Positions 9,109-18,648 are shown, counted from the first letter of the stretch. The stretch: 64,000 nucleotides of DNA from Catalinimonas sp038039535 (GCF_038039535.1 NZ_JBBPHP010000002.1:248001-312000), one strand, 5' to 3'. Notes: a model not told the origin generated them from the sequence alone. Numbers and translations: made by a program.

Positions 9109-9555
9109 ATGAGTATCCTAGAACTTCTGACTGGCAAAAAGAAAAAAAGAGCTAAAGGTCACCTTAGTAATCTCTTTGCAGTTGCGGCCTCCGATGGGTC
9201 TTTTGACGGATTGGAAATAGATTATCTACTTTCTATGGCTCAGCGGTATAATATTTCGGAAGAAGAAATAAAGATGATCAAAGACAATCCTCAGGCATTT
9301 GAATATGAACCTCCTGTCAATGACCGGGAACGTTTTGATCATTTGCATCACTTGGTTTGTATGATGCTGATAGATGGAGAAGTACATGATAAAGAACTAG
9401 AAATTTGTAAGAGACTAGCATCTACTTTGGGATTGAAAAAAGAATTTGTAGATGATTTTATTCAGGTAATTAAGGAAGATCCCGAAAGAGAAACGCCTAC
9501 AGAAGTAGTAATAGGTAAACTACTCAAATTAGCTCAGGAAAGAGAAACCAATTAG
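9109..9555 (+). CDS. TerB-like domain protein
   Basis: 148 aa, all helical, soluble. The two half-repeats (LFAVAASDGSFDGLEIDYLLSMAQRY and LVCMMLIDGEVHDKELEICKRLASTLG) show the acidic metal-binding pattern of the TerB/DjlA_N family (D-G-x-x-x-x-x-E). Members of the family are linked to tellurite resistance or membrane-stress complexes, but stand-alone proteins such as this one have no assigned role. No other ter genes are near. It is a single-gene unit closed by a long hairpin terminator. Confidence 0.8.
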   Translation: MSILELLTGKKKKRAKGHLSNLFAVAASDGSFDGLEIDYLLSMAQRYNISEEEIKMIKDNPQAFEYEPPVNDRERFDHLHHLVCMMLIDGEVHDKELEICKRLASTLGLKKEFVDDFIQVIKEDPERETPTEVVIGKLLKLAQERETN

Positions 9556-9589
9556 ATTAAAAAAGAGGAATAAAAAAGATATTTTTAGG

Positions 9590-9637
9590 ATACGGCTGTT
9601 TCGCTTTATATAAAGCGAAACAGCCGTATTTTTTTTT
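9590..9637 (+). terminator. Terminator with 20-bp perfect stem
   Basis: Bases 9590-9629 form a perfect 40-base palindrome (arms 9590-9609 and 9610-9629) followed by nine T residues. Such a loopless perfect palindrome is longer than usual for a terminator; in RNA the centre opens into a small loop. It closes the TerB-like gene. Confidence 0.9.
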
Positions 9638-9696
9638 ATATATTTGTTGAATAACAAAAATTAAAGTCGTAGACCAAATCTAATTAATCCGAAAAT

Positions 9697-10911
9697 TTGA
9701 CTTTCAAAAAATTTAAATTTCAAGCTGAACTTCAGGAAGGAATAAGTGCGATGGGGTTTGAAGAACCAACTCCTGTTCAGCAACAAGCCATTCCTCCCAT
9801 ATTATCAGGAAAAGACGTAATTGCCTGTGCACAAACAGGAACCGGAAAAACGGCGGCATATCTTTTACCCATCCTCAATGATCTGGTTAAGCAGCCCTCT
9901 GAAAATATTAGTTCTTTAATCATTGTTCCTACCCGGGAATTGGCTATGCAGATTGATCAACAGTTGGAAGGCTTTTCATATTTCACTGCTGTAAGTTCAA
10001 TTACAATATATGGTGGAAGTGATGGTGCGACTTTTGACAGGCAGAAGTCTGCTCTAAAAAAAGGTACTGACATAATTATTGCCACGCCCGGTAAGCTAAT
10101 GTCTCACTTGAACTTGGGTTACGTAAACCTTAAGCACCTCCGACATTTTATCTTGGATGAGGCTGATCGTATGCTGGATATGGGCTTCTATGAAGATATC
10201 ATGCGGATTGCCAGTTATCTGCCTGAAAAAAAACAAACATTAATGTTTTCAGCAACTATGCCTCCCAAGATCAGGCAGTTGGCTAAAAATGTGCAGGTAG
10301 ATCCTGAAGAGATCAATATAGCTATCTCTAAAACTGCCTCAGGAATACTCCAAGCTGCTTTTATACTATATGACAATCAAAAACTTCCATTACTTGAGCA
10401 CCTTTTAAAAGCCAAAAAAGTAGGTTCTCTGATCGTATTTTGTGCCCGTAAGGTAACAGTAAAAGAGATCAGTAAAGCATTGGATAACCTTGACTATCAG
10501 ATTTCTGCCATACACTCTGATCTTGAACAAAGTGAAAGAGAGGAGATTATGCGCAAGTTCCGTAACAAACAGATTCAGGTGTTAGTCGCTACAGATATTT
10601 TATCCAGAGGGATTGATGTGGAAGGAATAGAATTAGTCATCAATTATGACGTACCGAACGATGCTGAAGATTATGTGCATCGGGTAGGAAGAACAGCTCG
10701 CGCAGATAAAAAGGGAGCAGCCTTTACTTTTGTTGGCCCCAAAGAACAGCGGTCTTTCAGCCAGATTGAAAAGCTCATAGAGAAAGATATCACCAAAGCA
10801 AAATTACCGGATTATATTGGCGAAGGGCCTGCTTATAATCCTGGCTCTTCCGTTAAAGGAAAAGGTAAAAGCTTTCGGAAAGGAAATAAGAGGCGAAAAA
10901 AGAATGAATAA
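9697..10911 (+). CDS. DEAD-box RNA helicase (RhlE-like)
   Basis: 404 aa, TTG start at 9697; no ATG is available upstream in frame, and the residues TFKKFKFQAEL begin the Q-motif region as expected. ATP-dependent RNA unwinding in ribosome assembly or RNA decay. Motifs in order: Q motif FEEPTPVQQQAIP, motif I AQTGTGKT, Ia PTRELA, II DEAD (LDEADRMLDMGF), III SAT, IV LIVFCARK, V ATDILSRGID, VI HRVGRTARA. The tail is short and basic (KGKGKSFRKGNKRRKKNE), the type used for RNA contact. RhlE versus other DEAD subfamilies cannot be settled by eye. Confidence 0.94.
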   Translation: MTFKKFKFQAELQEGISAMGFEEPTPVQQQAIPPILSGKDVIACAQTGTGKTAAYLLPILNDLVKQPSENISSLIIVPTRELAMQIDQQLEGFSYFTAVSSITIYGGSDGATFDRQKSALKKGTDIIIATPGKLMSHLNLGYVNLKHLRHFILDEADRMLDMGFYEDIMRIASYLPEKKQTLMFSATMPPKIRQLAKNVQVDPEEINIAISKTASGILQAAFILYDNQKLPLLEHLLKAKKVGSLIVFCARKVTVKEISKALDNLDYQISAIHSDLEQSEREEIMRKFRNKQIQVLVATDILSRGIDVEGIELVINYDVPNDAEDYVHRVGRTARADKKGAAFTFVGPKEQRSFSQIEKLIEKDITKAKLPDYIGEGPAYNPGSSVKGKGKSFRKGNKRRKKNE

Positions 10912-10917
10912 TAAAAA

Positions 10918-12129
10918 TTAATCTTCCCTAAGCTTGGTAATTACTTCAATTGGAGTATGTAGGGTTTTATGCACTGGGCATTTGTTAGCGATTTCTATCA
11001 GTCTTTCCTTTTGTTTTTGGCTGAGTTTTCCTTCTAATTCTATTACTCTTTCAATCTGATCTATTTTTTGTGCTTCATCTTCACAAGCCTCACAATCTGC
11101 AGAGTGAATTTTCTGGTGTTGAAGGTGTACTCTAACTTCCTTGAGAGGCCATTTTTTATGGTTTGCATACATCCTAAGGGTCATGCCGGTACACGCTCCC
11201 AAACTTGCTGATAATAACTCATAAGGTGATGGCCCTAAATCACTTCCTCCGGCATCTATCGGTTCATCTGCGATGAGGGAGTGTTCGTCAGTCATAATCT
11301 CAGTAATGAAGCTTTCCTGGGTCCGCGTCACTACCTGCTTATCGGTACGAAGAGGAGTTGTGTCCTGCGTTTTGATGTAGCGACTTACCCAGCTTGCAAT
11401 TATGTTTCCGGCGTATAAAGAATCATCTTTATTGGTAAGTAAATGGTCAGCCTGGTCCAGGGAGATAAAGGATTTGGGATGGAAGGTTTGCTGATAAATA
11501 TCAGCTGCATTGTCAACAGATACAATTTTGTCTACTGGCGAATGCATAATGAGCAGAGGTGTTCTGATGTCTGCTAACGCATGTTTTTCTTGGAATTGAG
11601 TTAAATCATCCAGAAACTGTTTTTTAATTGTAAATGACCGACCCCCGATATCTACTTCAGCTTTACCCTCTCTTTCTATCACAGCCGTATCTTCATGAAA
11701 AAGCCGGGTCACATGACCAGGAGAGGAAGGCGAACCAATGGTAACAAGTGCTTCTACGGATTTGATCTTGAGGCTGGCAATCAGTACAGCAATCCCCCCC
11801 AGCGAATGGCCGATAAGTAATTTGGGGGCTTCAAAGCTATCTTTCAGAAATTCTGCCGCGGCTATCAGGTCCTGGATATTAGATGAAAAGTTGGTATTTG
11901 CAAAATCTCCTTCACTTTCGCCTAAACCAGTAAAATCAAACCTTAATACTGCAAACCCTTTCTGGGTAAGCGCACGGCTAATATTAGCAATGGCATTGAG
12001 GTTTTTTCCACAAGTAAAACAGTGAGCAAAAAGCGCAAACGCTTTGGGATGCCCATTGGCTGGTTTTTCAAGACGTGCCGCCAGTTCATGACCCTGAGCA
12101 TTTTCAAACTTAACTTTAATAGCTGACAT
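10918..12129 (-). CDS. Alpha/beta hydrolase fused to OsmC domain
   Basis: 403 aa, two domains. Residues 1-~255 are an alpha/beta hydrolase with the nucleophile elbow GHSLGG, an oxyanion region ALFAHCFTCGKN and a late DHLL histidine. Residues ~270-403 are an OsmC/Ohr-like domain with DLGPSPYELLSASLGACTGMTLRMYA and a second cysteine in NKCPVHKTLHTPI, the pair that reduces peroxides. This hydrolase-OsmC fusion is a recognised protein family of unknown substrate. The gene is convergent with the helicase, with only six bases between stops. It could couple hydrolysis of an ester to removal of organic hydroperoxides; this is inference. Confidence 0.93.
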   Translation of the reverse strand: MSAIKVKFENAQGHELAARLEKPANGHPKAFALFAHCFTCGKNLNAIANISRALTQKGFAVLRFDFTGLGESEGDFANTNFSSNIQDLIAAAEFLKDSFEAPKLLIGHSLGGIAVLIASLKIKSVEALVTIGSPSSPGHVTRLFHEDTAVIEREGKAEVDIGGRSFTIKKQFLDDLTQFQEKHALADIRTPLLIMHSPVDKIVSVDNAADIYQQTFHPKSFISLDQADHLLTNKDDSLYAGNIIASWVSRYIKTQDTTPLRTDKQVVTRTQESFITEIMTDEHSLIADEPIDAGGSDLGPSPYELLSASLGACTGMTLRMYANHKKWPLKEVRVHLQHQKIHSADCEACEDEAQKIDQIERVIELEGKLSQKQKERLIEIANKCPVHKTLHTPIEVITKLRED

Positions 12130-12254
12130 ATGAACTTCTTTTGAGCGAAAGGTAAGCAGATTAGCGTCAAGTTAGAAACCCTGGTGCTGACAAAAATGGA
12201 GTAAGTTAAGTAGAAGAGACGTGTTTAACTTGAAATAAATGGGGGATAATAGAA

Positions 12255-12282
12255 AAAGACAGCCCATGTTTGGACTGTCTTT
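12255..12282 (-). terminator. Terminator of tRNA-Met
   Basis: On the minus strand an 8-base arm (12282-12275) pairs with 12262-12255 around a 12-base loop region with extra CC/GG pairing, and is followed by a T run at 12257-12253. It lies ten bases after the tRNA. Confidence 0.8.
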
Positions 12283-12291
12283 AGTAAAGAG

Positions 12292-12365
12292 TAGCGAAGA
12301 CGGGAATCGAACCCGTGACCTCAGGGTTATGAATCCTGCGCTCTAACCATCTGAGCTACCTCGCC
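12292..12365 (-). tRNA. tRNA-Met (anticodon CAT)
   Basis: 74 bases on the minus strand. D arm GCTCAGATGGTTAGAGC, anticodon loop TTCATAA (anticodon CAT), T arm with GGGTTCGATTCCC. The acceptor stem pairs GGCGAGG with the 3' bases, ending in a G-T pair and discriminator A; CCA is not encoded. The anticodon stem lacks the GGG/CCC of initiators, so it is an elongator-type tRNA. A CAT anticodon could also be a lysidine-modified tRNA-Ile2, which cannot be excluded by eye. Confidence 0.93.
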
Positions 12366-12617
12366 ATAAAAAGTCACCGTGAAACGTTCACCATGAGTAA
12401 TTTCAAACCCAAAAGACATTTAACACTTAACAAAATTGTTAATTGTATCCCGCCTTTTGCGAAATGAGTTGCAAAATTACGAACTTACATTTTAAGTACA
12501 AGTTTCTAAGGGATAAAAATTTTTTCAATGAACAAATTTTGGTTGTTGGTCTAATAAAATAATTATACATTGCACAAAGGCAGGTTTGCATAAGGTAAGC
12601 CTATAACCGTATTCTAT

Positions 12618-13040
12618 ATGGAAGATCACCATTTTACGGCCGAGTTTGAGTTTAAAGCATCTCAAAAAATGCTTTATCCCTATCTGAATACCCCAGGAGG
12701 TTTGGCGCAGTGGTTTGCTGATGATGTCATTGTCAATGATGACAAAGTGCTTATTTTTTTCTGGGATGAAGAACAGCATAAAGCCCGTATTGCCTCTCAA
12801 CGTCTGAACAGATCAATTAAGTTTGAATTTCTGGATGGAGAAGAAGAAACTGATAGCAGTATTAATAGCAATAATGGACATTCTGATTCTCCCTACATTG
12901 AGATAGACCTGGACTCCAATGAACTTACAGGCACAGTATTTATGCGGGTGACTGATACAGCCACCTCTGATGATTCCGATGAACTACATGAAATTTGGCA
13001 ACAACTCACCGATAGTCTTAAGGAAATAGTAGGTGGTTAA
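12618..13040 (+). CDS. START-like domain protein
   Basis: 140 aa, cytoplasmic. The pattern FTAEFEFKASQKMLYPYLNTPGGLAQWFADDV resembles the START/AHSA1-type helix-grip fold found as a separate START-like family in Bacteroidota. It typically sits immediately before an LptF/LptG permease gene, as here (85 bases upstream). The C-terminal helix (DELHEIWQQLTDSLKEIVG) is the long helix that closes the cavity. A ligand-binding or partner role for lipid or LPS export is suggested by context only. Acidic and poorly conserved in the middle. Confidence 0.8.
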   Translation: MEDHHFTAEFEFKASQKMLYPYLNTPGGLAQWFADDVIVNDDKVLIFFWDEEQHKARIASQRLNRSIKFEFLDGEEETDSSINSNNGHSDSPYIEIDLDSNELTGTVFMRVTDTATSDDSDELHEIWQQLTDSLKEIVGG

Positions 13041-13125
13041 TAAAATTCTCCTGATTTTTATCTTTTCTTTGTCAAATCTCTTTCAAAATGAATATTTGAG
13101 CCACTTCTTGCGTTAAGAGAGAAGA

Positions 13126-14817
13126 ATGAAAAAACTGGATAAATTTATTATATCGTCCTTTGTAGGACCGTTCCTGCTTACTTTTGTAGTGGTGGTCTTT
13201 ATTCTCTTGACGCAGTACATGCTCAAATACTTTGATGACTTTGTGGGCAAAGACTTGGGAATGGATGTTTTCGCCGAGCTCATCATGTACTTTAGCATCA
13301 ACATGACTCCTGTTGCTTTGCCCTTAGCAGTATTGTTGTCATCCCTGATGACATTCGGGAATATGGGAGAACACTTTGAACTGACTGCTATCAAAGGAGC
13401 AGGAATCTCTTTGACCCGTGCAGTAAAGCCTCTGTTCTTCTTCGTGCTCTTGATCTCCTTTCTAGGTTTTTTGTCCAATAACTATGTAGTACCTAAGGCA
13501 AACCTTAAAGCCTATAGTTTATTGTATGACATTAAGCAGAAAAAACCTGCTTTAGATATCCGTGAAGGTGTTTTTTATGGAGGTATTCCTCAATACGAGA
13601 TTAAGGTGAATAAAAAATATCCTGATGGAGAAACATTAAAAGAGATTATCATCTATGATCACCGAAATGGTCTGGGTAATAAGAACGTGATCCTGGCTGA
13701 CTCTGGTCGTATGTATACCGTGAATAATGAGCGTTTTCTAAAACTTGAACTGTACAATGGAAACCGTTATTCAGAAGAAAATATGCCGGGTACAAGGGGG
13801 AGTGTTAGCAATGATACGCGCTTTACCCGTAATAGTTTTGATGCCACCACGATGGTATTCAGCCTTGCTTCTTTTGATATGCAAAGAACGAAAGAAGAAT
13901 ATTTTGCTCAGCACAGGAGAATGAAAACTATGGGTGAACTGGCAACAGCCATTGATTCACTCTCAGGTGAGAAGCTGGCTATTGAATATCAAGCCTTTAC
14001 CAGTTCTCCTACTTTCTATACATATCATTTGCGCTATGACTCCCTGATGCCGGAAGATATTCGTCAAAAAGCGCTGGCAATGGCTGAGAGCGATACCAGT
14101 CTGCTTACATACGAGACCGATACCATAGCGGATGATAGCCTGAGGGTGAGTATTGAGCGTCATCAACAGGAAATGAACGAAGTCTCTAATTCTGCCCGTT
14201 TACGTATGCTTAGGCAGGTAAAAGAACAGGCAAAGCAGCAACAGCTTGGAAGTAGTAGCCGTCCACTTAAAAAAGAAAAATATATCCCCACTAAGGTAGA
14301 TTCAAGTCTGATTCAGCGTACCGATACTTCCATCTCGGAGACTGAATATAGCTCTGTGATCGCTAAAGCGCTCAACCAAAGCAAAACTATAAACAATACA
14401 TTACAGATCAATACCTCCAAAATTCAAAAGCTTGAGAGAGAGGTGAATAAAGATTTGTATGAAAGCCGCAAGAAGGTTGCTCAGGCTATATCCTGTATCA
14501 TCATGTTTTTGATTGGAGCACCACTAGGAGCGATTATCAAAAAAGGAGGATTGGGTTTTCCTGTACTGATTTCTATTTGCTTCTTTATTGCTTTCTATGT
14601 TTTGACAGAAACGAGCAGAAAATGGGCTGATGAATTGCTGATGGATGCAGAAATTGCCGTCTGGTTTCCAAATACCGTCTTGTTACCTTTTGGCGTTCTA
14701 TTTATGCTTCAGGCACGATTGGATACCCGGATATTAGAACCTGACTTCTATAAAGTGTGGCTGGACAAGCTGAATCGCAGGATTAGAGTGTTTCGCAGAA
14801 AGTTGGCACTACAATAA
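13126..14817 (+). CDS. LptF/LptG family LPS-export permease
   Basis: 563 aa, inner-membrane protein of the YjgP/YjgQ family. Three transmembrane helices lie in residues ~8-120 and three in ~450-545, around a large periplasmic region, which is the LptF/G layout. The start MKKLDKFIISSFVGPFLLTFVVV is typical. It moves lipopolysaccharide from the inner membrane into the Lpt bridge together with the LptB ATPase. The periplasmic part (~120-450) is longer than in E. coli proteins (about 360 aa) and contains a charged coiled stretch (RMLRQVKEQAKQQQ), usual for Bacteroidota. Which of LptF or LptG it corresponds to is not clear. Confidence 0.92.
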   Translation: MKKLDKFIISSFVGPFLLTFVVVVFILLTQYMLKYFDDFVGKDLGMDVFAELIMYFSINMTPVALPLAVLLSSLMTFGNMGEHFELTAIKGAGISLTRAVKPLFFFVLLISFLGFLSNNYVVPKANLKAYSLLYDIKQKKPALDIREGVFYGGIPQYEIKVNKKYPDGETLKEIIIYDHRNGLGNKNVILADSGRMYTVNNERFLKLELYNGNRYSEENMPGTRGSVSNDTRFTRNSFDATTMVFSLASFDMQRTKEEYFAQHRRMKTMGELATAIDSLSGEKLAIEYQAFTSSPTFYTYHLRYDSLMPEDIRQKALAMAESDTSLLTYETDTIADDSLRVSIERHQQEMNEVSNSARLRMLRQVKEQAKQQQLGSSSRPLKKEKYIPTKVDSSLIQRTDTSISETEYSSVIAKALNQSKTINNTLQINTSKIQKLEREVNKDLYESRKKVAQAISCIIMFLIGAPLGAIIKKGGLGFPVLISICFFIAFYVLTETSRKWADELLMDAEIAVWFPNTVLLPFGVLFMLQARLDTRILEPDFYKVWLDKLNRRIRVFRRKLALQ

Positions 14818-14916
14818 AATTAAGCCAGATCGTGACAAGTATTGTTTCTATGAACTTGTAGAAAGAATAAGTAGTTTGTTATGCAGAAAAAAAAATACTA
14901 TTAAATTGCAGGCTAT

Positions 14917-14948
14917 TTTGAAAAAATCCTTTATAGTATCTACCTTTG
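14917..14948 (+). promoter_or_regulatory. Bacteroidota-type promoter of rpsO
   Basis: TTTG at 14917-14920, 20-base spacer, TACCTTTG at 14941-14948: an exact match to the TTTG / TAnnTTTG sigma-A promoter of the phylum, 35 bases before the rpsO start. Confidence 0.8.
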
Positions 14949-14982
14949 TGCAAATTTTTGAAGAACCATACTTTATATAAGC

Positions 14983-15258
14983 ATGTATTTAACCAATGAA
15001 AAAAAGCAGGAAATATTTGAAAAACATGGCAGTGGTAAGTCTAAGTCTGACACTGGCTCTCCTGAATCACAAATAGCACTTTTTACGCACAGAATCAATC
15101 ACTTGACTGAGCATCTTAAAAATAATAAGAAAGATCACTCATCTCGTTTAGGTTTATTGAAGCTGGTAGGTAAGAGAAGAAGACTGCTGGAATATCTTCA
15201 GACCAACGATATTGAGCGTTACAGAGCTACATTAGCTGATTTGAATCTGAGAAAATAA
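14983..15258 (+). CDS. rpsO: 30S ribosomal protein S15
   Basis: 91 aa, full length. Binds 16S rRNA early in assembly of the small subunit platform. The block TGSPESQIALFTHRINHLTEHLK and the block DHSSRLGLLKLVGKRRRLLEYL are the S15 signature. It is followed by a GC-rich hairpin and then pnp, the classical rpsO-pnp arrangement. An exact Bacteroidota promoter stands upstream. Confidence 0.99.
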   Translation: MYLTNEKKQEIFEKHGSGKSKSDTGSPESQIALFTHRINHLTEHLKNNKKDHSSRLGLLKLVGKRRRLLEYLQTNDIERYRATLADLNLRK

Positions 15259-15266
15259 TAATATCC

Positions 15267-15289
15267 GGGGAATCTTATAACGATTCCCC
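15267..15289 (+). terminator. Hairpin between rpsO and pnp
   Basis: Perfect 8-bp stem (15267-15274 with 15282-15289), 7-base loop, and only a short T stretch afterwards. Could be a leaky terminator or a processing stem-loop between rpsO and pnp; a second long T run follows at 15309-15319 without a stem. Confidence 0.65.
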
Positions 15290-15438
15290 TTCTGCATTCC
15301 ATTCGTTCCCTTTTTTTTTTCTTATCTTTTGTTGATAACTCTATTATATAGCTTACCAATCGGTTTTTAACCATTTCAGCTGGCCTTAGTTATCATCTTC
15401 ACTAGATGGAATACTTTTAGAAATTTTAGATTTTAGAT

Positions 15439-17568
15439 ATGCACCTTAACGCAATTACAAAAGAAATTACACTTGCTGATGGCAGAACGATTACCATAGA
15501 AACAGGTAAATTGGCAAGACAGGCTGACGGAGCCGTAGTAGTACGCATGGGCGATACAATGTTGCTCGCTACTGTGGTGGCTAACCGTGAAGCTCGGGAA
15601 GGCGTAGATTTTCTCCCTTTATCTGTAGACTATCAGGAAAAGTTTGCTGCAGCTGGTAGAATTCCTGGAGGATTTATCAAGCGGGAAGGAAGGCTCTCTG
15701 AACATGAAATCCTGGTGAGCCGTCTGGTAGACAGAGCACTACGACCTATTTTTCCTGAAGATTTTCATGCCGAAGTTCAGGTGAATATTAACCTGATTTC
15801 AGCTGACAAAGAAGTGATGCCTGATGCGTTGGCAGCGTTAGCAGCTTCTTCAGCTATTGCTGTTTCTGATATTCCTTTCGGTGAGCCTATTTCAGAAGTT
15901 AGGGTAGTGAAATCTAATGGTGCTTATATCATTAACCCCAATGCCAAGCAAACCGAAGAGGCTGAGCTTGATATGATAGTAGCTGGGTCCAGCAAAAATA
16001 TTATCATGGTAGAGGGTGAGATGAGTGAAGTAAGCGAAGCTGAAATGCTTGAAGCTATCAAAGCTGCACATGAGGCTATCAAAATTCAATGTCAGGCTCA
16101 AAAAGAGCTTTCCGATCAGCTCAATCCTAACAAACGTGAGTATGAGCATGAGGTGCATGACGAAGAATTAAAGAAGGAACTCTTTGATAAATATTATGAC
16201 CAGGTATACGCTATCTATGCTGAGGGTATTTCCAGTAAAGAAGTACGTAAGGAGCGTTTTAAAGAAATCAAAGACAGCTATACTGAAAGCTTGCCTGAAG
16301 AGCATGAGATTGATTTAGGTCTGGTAAGTAAGTATTTTGGAGAGATTCAGAAAAAAGCTGCTCGCAATCTGGTGCTAGACGAAAAGAAAAGACTTGATGG
16401 CCGTAAATTGGATGAAGTTCGTCCTATTTTCTCAGAGGTTGGCTATCTACCTACCGCCCATGGCTCTGCTATATTTACCAGAGGAGAGACTCAGTCATTA
16501 ACCACAGTGACTCTGGGTACTAAGCTGGATGAGCAGATGATTGATGGTGCTATGGTTTCCGGAAGCAATAAGTTCATTCTACATTATAATTTCCCTGCCT
16601 TTTCTACAGGTGAAGTAAGGCCCAATCGTGGTCCTGGCCGACGTGAAATTGGTCATGGAAACCTTGCTTTCAGAGCACTCAAAAAAGTTTTGCCTAAAGA
16701 TGAGGATAATCCTTACACCATTAGAGTTGTATCGGATATTTTAGAATCTAACGGTTCTTCATCAATGGCTACGGTATGTGCAGGGTCTCTGGCGCTTATG
16801 GATACAGGTATTCCTATATCCGCTTCAGTATCAGGTATCGCCATGGGGCTAATTACCGATAGTGAGTCAGGGAAATATGCTGTGTTATCCGATATTTTAG
16901 GTGATGAAGACCACTTGGGCGATATGGACTTCAAAGTAGCCGGAACCAGTAAAGGTATAACAGCATGCCAGATGGACATCAAAATTGATGGACTTTCATT
17001 TCAGGTATTGGAAGAAGCACTGCAGCAGGCTAATCAGGGACGACTACACATCTTAAATGAGATGAATAAAACTATTTCTGCGCCCAATGAAAGCCTTAAA
17101 CCAAATGCTCCCCGCTCAGTATCGCTTAAAATTGAGCGAGATATGATTGGTGCCTTAATAGGTCCTGGTGGTAAGGTAGTACAGGAAATCCAGAAAGAAA
17201 CCAACACCACTATCGTGATTGAGGAAATAGGTGATAAAGGGCATGTAAACATATTTGCTTCTGATGAGCAGGATATGAACAAAGCACTTTCCCGAGTAAA
17301 AGCGATTGTTGCAGTGCCTACAGTAGGTGAAACTTATGATGGTACAGTGAAATCCATCATGCCATTTGGTGCATTTGTTGAGTTTATGCCAGGCAAAGAT
17401 GGTCTGCTACATATATCAGAAATTAAGTGGGAACGCGTGGAAAGTATGGATGGGGTAATGGAAGTGGGTGAGGAAGTAAGAGTTAAGCTGGTAGATGTAG
17501 ATAAAAAGACCGGAAAGTATCGTTTATCAAGAAAGGTACTTCTGCCAAAACCTGAAAAAAAGCAATAG
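15439..17568 (+). CDS. pnp: Polyribonucleotide nucleotidyltransferase
   Basis: 709 aa, full length. PNPase degrades RNA 3' to 5' with phosphate, usually within RNA-decay complexes. First RNase PH domain (~1-220) with DGAVVVRMGDTMLLATVV; helical linker; second RNase PH domain (~320-550) with FTRGETQSLTTVTLG, NRGPGRREIGHGNLA and DILGDEDHLGDMDFKVAGT, where the catalytic Asp residues lie; KH domain with MIGALIGPGGKVVQEIQ; S1 domain with YDGTVKSIMPFGAFVEFMPG and DGLLHISEI. Order and spacing are standard. Confidence 0.99.
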   Translation: MHLNAITKEITLADGRTITIETGKLARQADGAVVVRMGDTMLLATVVANREAREGVDFLPLSVDYQEKFAAAGRIPGGFIKREGRLSEHEILVSRLVDRALRPIFPEDFHAEVQVNINLISADKEVMPDALAALAASSAIAVSDIPFGEPISEVRVVKSNGAYIINPNAKQTEEAELDMIVAGSSKNIIMVEGEMSEVSEAEMLEAIKAAHEAIKIQCQAQKELSDQLNPNKREYEHEVHDEELKKELFDKYYDQVYAIYAEGISSKEVRKERFKEIKDSYTESLPEEHEIDLGLVSKYFGEIQKKAARNLVLDEKKRLDGRKLDEVRPIFSEVGYLPTAHGSAIFTRGETQSLTTVTLGTKLDEQMIDGAMVSGSNKFILHYNFPAFSTGEVRPNRGPGRREIGHGNLAFRALKKVLPKDEDNPYTIRVVSDILESNGSSSMATVCAGSLALMDTGIPISASVSGIAMGLITDSESGKYAVLSDILGDEDHLGDMDFKVAGTSKGITACQMDIKIDGLSFQVLEEALQQANQGRLHILNEMNKTISAPNESLKPNAPRSVSLKIERDMIGALIGPGGKVVQEIQKETNTTIVIEEIGDKGHVNIFASDEQDMNKALSRVKAIVAVPTVGETYDGTVKSIMPFGAFVEFMPGKDGLLHISEIKWERVESMDGVMEVGEEVRVKLVDVDKKTGKYRLSRKVLLPKPEKKQ

Positions 17569-17707
17569 CATAGAAATTGTAGCATTTCAAATAGTTTTTA
17601 GAAAAAGTAGCGTATTAGTTTGATATCCTACGTCCTAAAGGAACTAACAAATCACCTATGCTTGTTGCATGCTTGTACATCACAAAAATCAAACAAACCC
17701 TAAGTGA

Positions 17708-18571
17708 ATGAGACAACTAAAGATTAGTAAACAGATTACTAATAGGGAAAGTCAGTCGCTGGACAAATACCTGCAAGAGATTGGAAAAGTTGATTTGCTT
17801 ACGCCAGATGAAGAAGTAGATTTGGCAAAGAGAATACGGTCAGGCGACCAACTTGCTCTTGAAAAGCTTACTAAAGCTAACCTAAGGTTTGTTGTTTCAG
17901 TAGCTAAACAGTATCAAAATCAAGGTTTGACCTTAGGTGACCTTATCAACGAAGGTAATCTGGGCCTAATCAAAGCCGCACAAAGATTTGATGAAACGCG
18001 TGGTTTTAAGTTCATCTCTTATGCGGTATGGTGGATTCGCCAATCTATTCTACAAGCTTTGGCTGAACAATCCAGAATTGTGAGATTGCCCCTTAACCGA
18101 GTAGGATCACTTAATAAGATTTCTAAAACCTTCTCAGAACTAGAGCAAAAGTATGAAAGAGAGCCTTCTCCTGACGAACTTGCTGATGTTTTGGAAGTGA
18201 CTACCAATGAGGTAGTAGATACCATGAAAATTTCAGGTAGACATGTTTCTATGGATGCCCCTTTCGTACAGGGTGAAGAAAACAGTCTGCTTGATGTATT
18301 GGAGAATGACACCGAAGAGACTCCTGACTCATCTTTGATGAATGATTCGCTTCGCAGAGAGGTACAGAGAGCGCTATCTACCCTTACCCAGCGTGAGGCT
18401 GATGTGATTACCCTCTACTTCGGTCTTAACGGCGAGCATGCGATGACATTGGAAGAAATTGGAGAAAGATTTAACCTTACCCGTGAGCGCGTAAGACAAA
18501 TCAAAGAAAAAGCAATTCGCCGTCTGCGTCATACTTCACGTAGTAAAGCATTAAAGCCTTATTTGGGCTAA
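17708..18571 (+). CDS. rpoD: Primary sigma factor RpoD/SigA
   Basis: 287 aa, the short primary sigma factor of Bacteroidota that lacks the long region 1.1. Starts MRQLKISKQITNRESQSLDKYLQEI (region 1.2). Region 2 has LTLGDLINEGNLGLIKAAQRFDETRGFKFISYAVWWIRQSILQAL (core binding and -10 recognition), region 3 follows, and region 4 has the helix-turn-helix TLEEIGERFNLTRERVRQIKEKAIRRLR for -35 recognition. It is the factor expected to read the TAnnTTTG promoters seen in this window. Own terminator directly after. Confidence 0.97.
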   Translation: MRQLKISKQITNRESQSLDKYLQEIGKVDLLTPDEEVDLAKRIRSGDQLALEKLTKANLRFVVSVAKQYQNQGLTLGDLINEGNLGLIKAAQRFDETRGFKFISYAVWWIRQSILQALAEQSRIVRLPLNRVGSLNKISKTFSELEQKYEREPSPDELADVLEVTTNEVVDTMKISGRHVSMDAPFVQGEENSLLDVLENDTEETPDSSLMNDSLRREVQRALSTLTQREADVITLYFGLNGEHAMTLEEIGERFNLTRERVRQIKEKAIRRLRHTSRSKALKPYLG

Positions 18572-18597
18572 GAATATTTTATCTTTATAGATTACAG

Positions 18598-18623
18598 AAG
18601 GTCTCCCATAAGAGACCTTTTTT
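18598..18623 (+). terminator. Terminator of rpoD
   Basis: Eight-bp stem (18598-18605 with 18612-18619), 6-base loop, followed by a T run to 18623. Confidence 0.92.
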
Positions 18624-18648
18624 GTTTTAAGGTAAAGCAATAACTTTG
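18621..18648 (+). promoter_or_regulatory. Possible promoter of trxB
   Basis: TTTG at 18621-18624 and TAACTTTG at 18641-18648 fit the phylum's promoter elements, but the spacer is short (16 bases) and the -33 element overlaps the rpoD terminator T run. Tentative. Confidence 0.35.
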
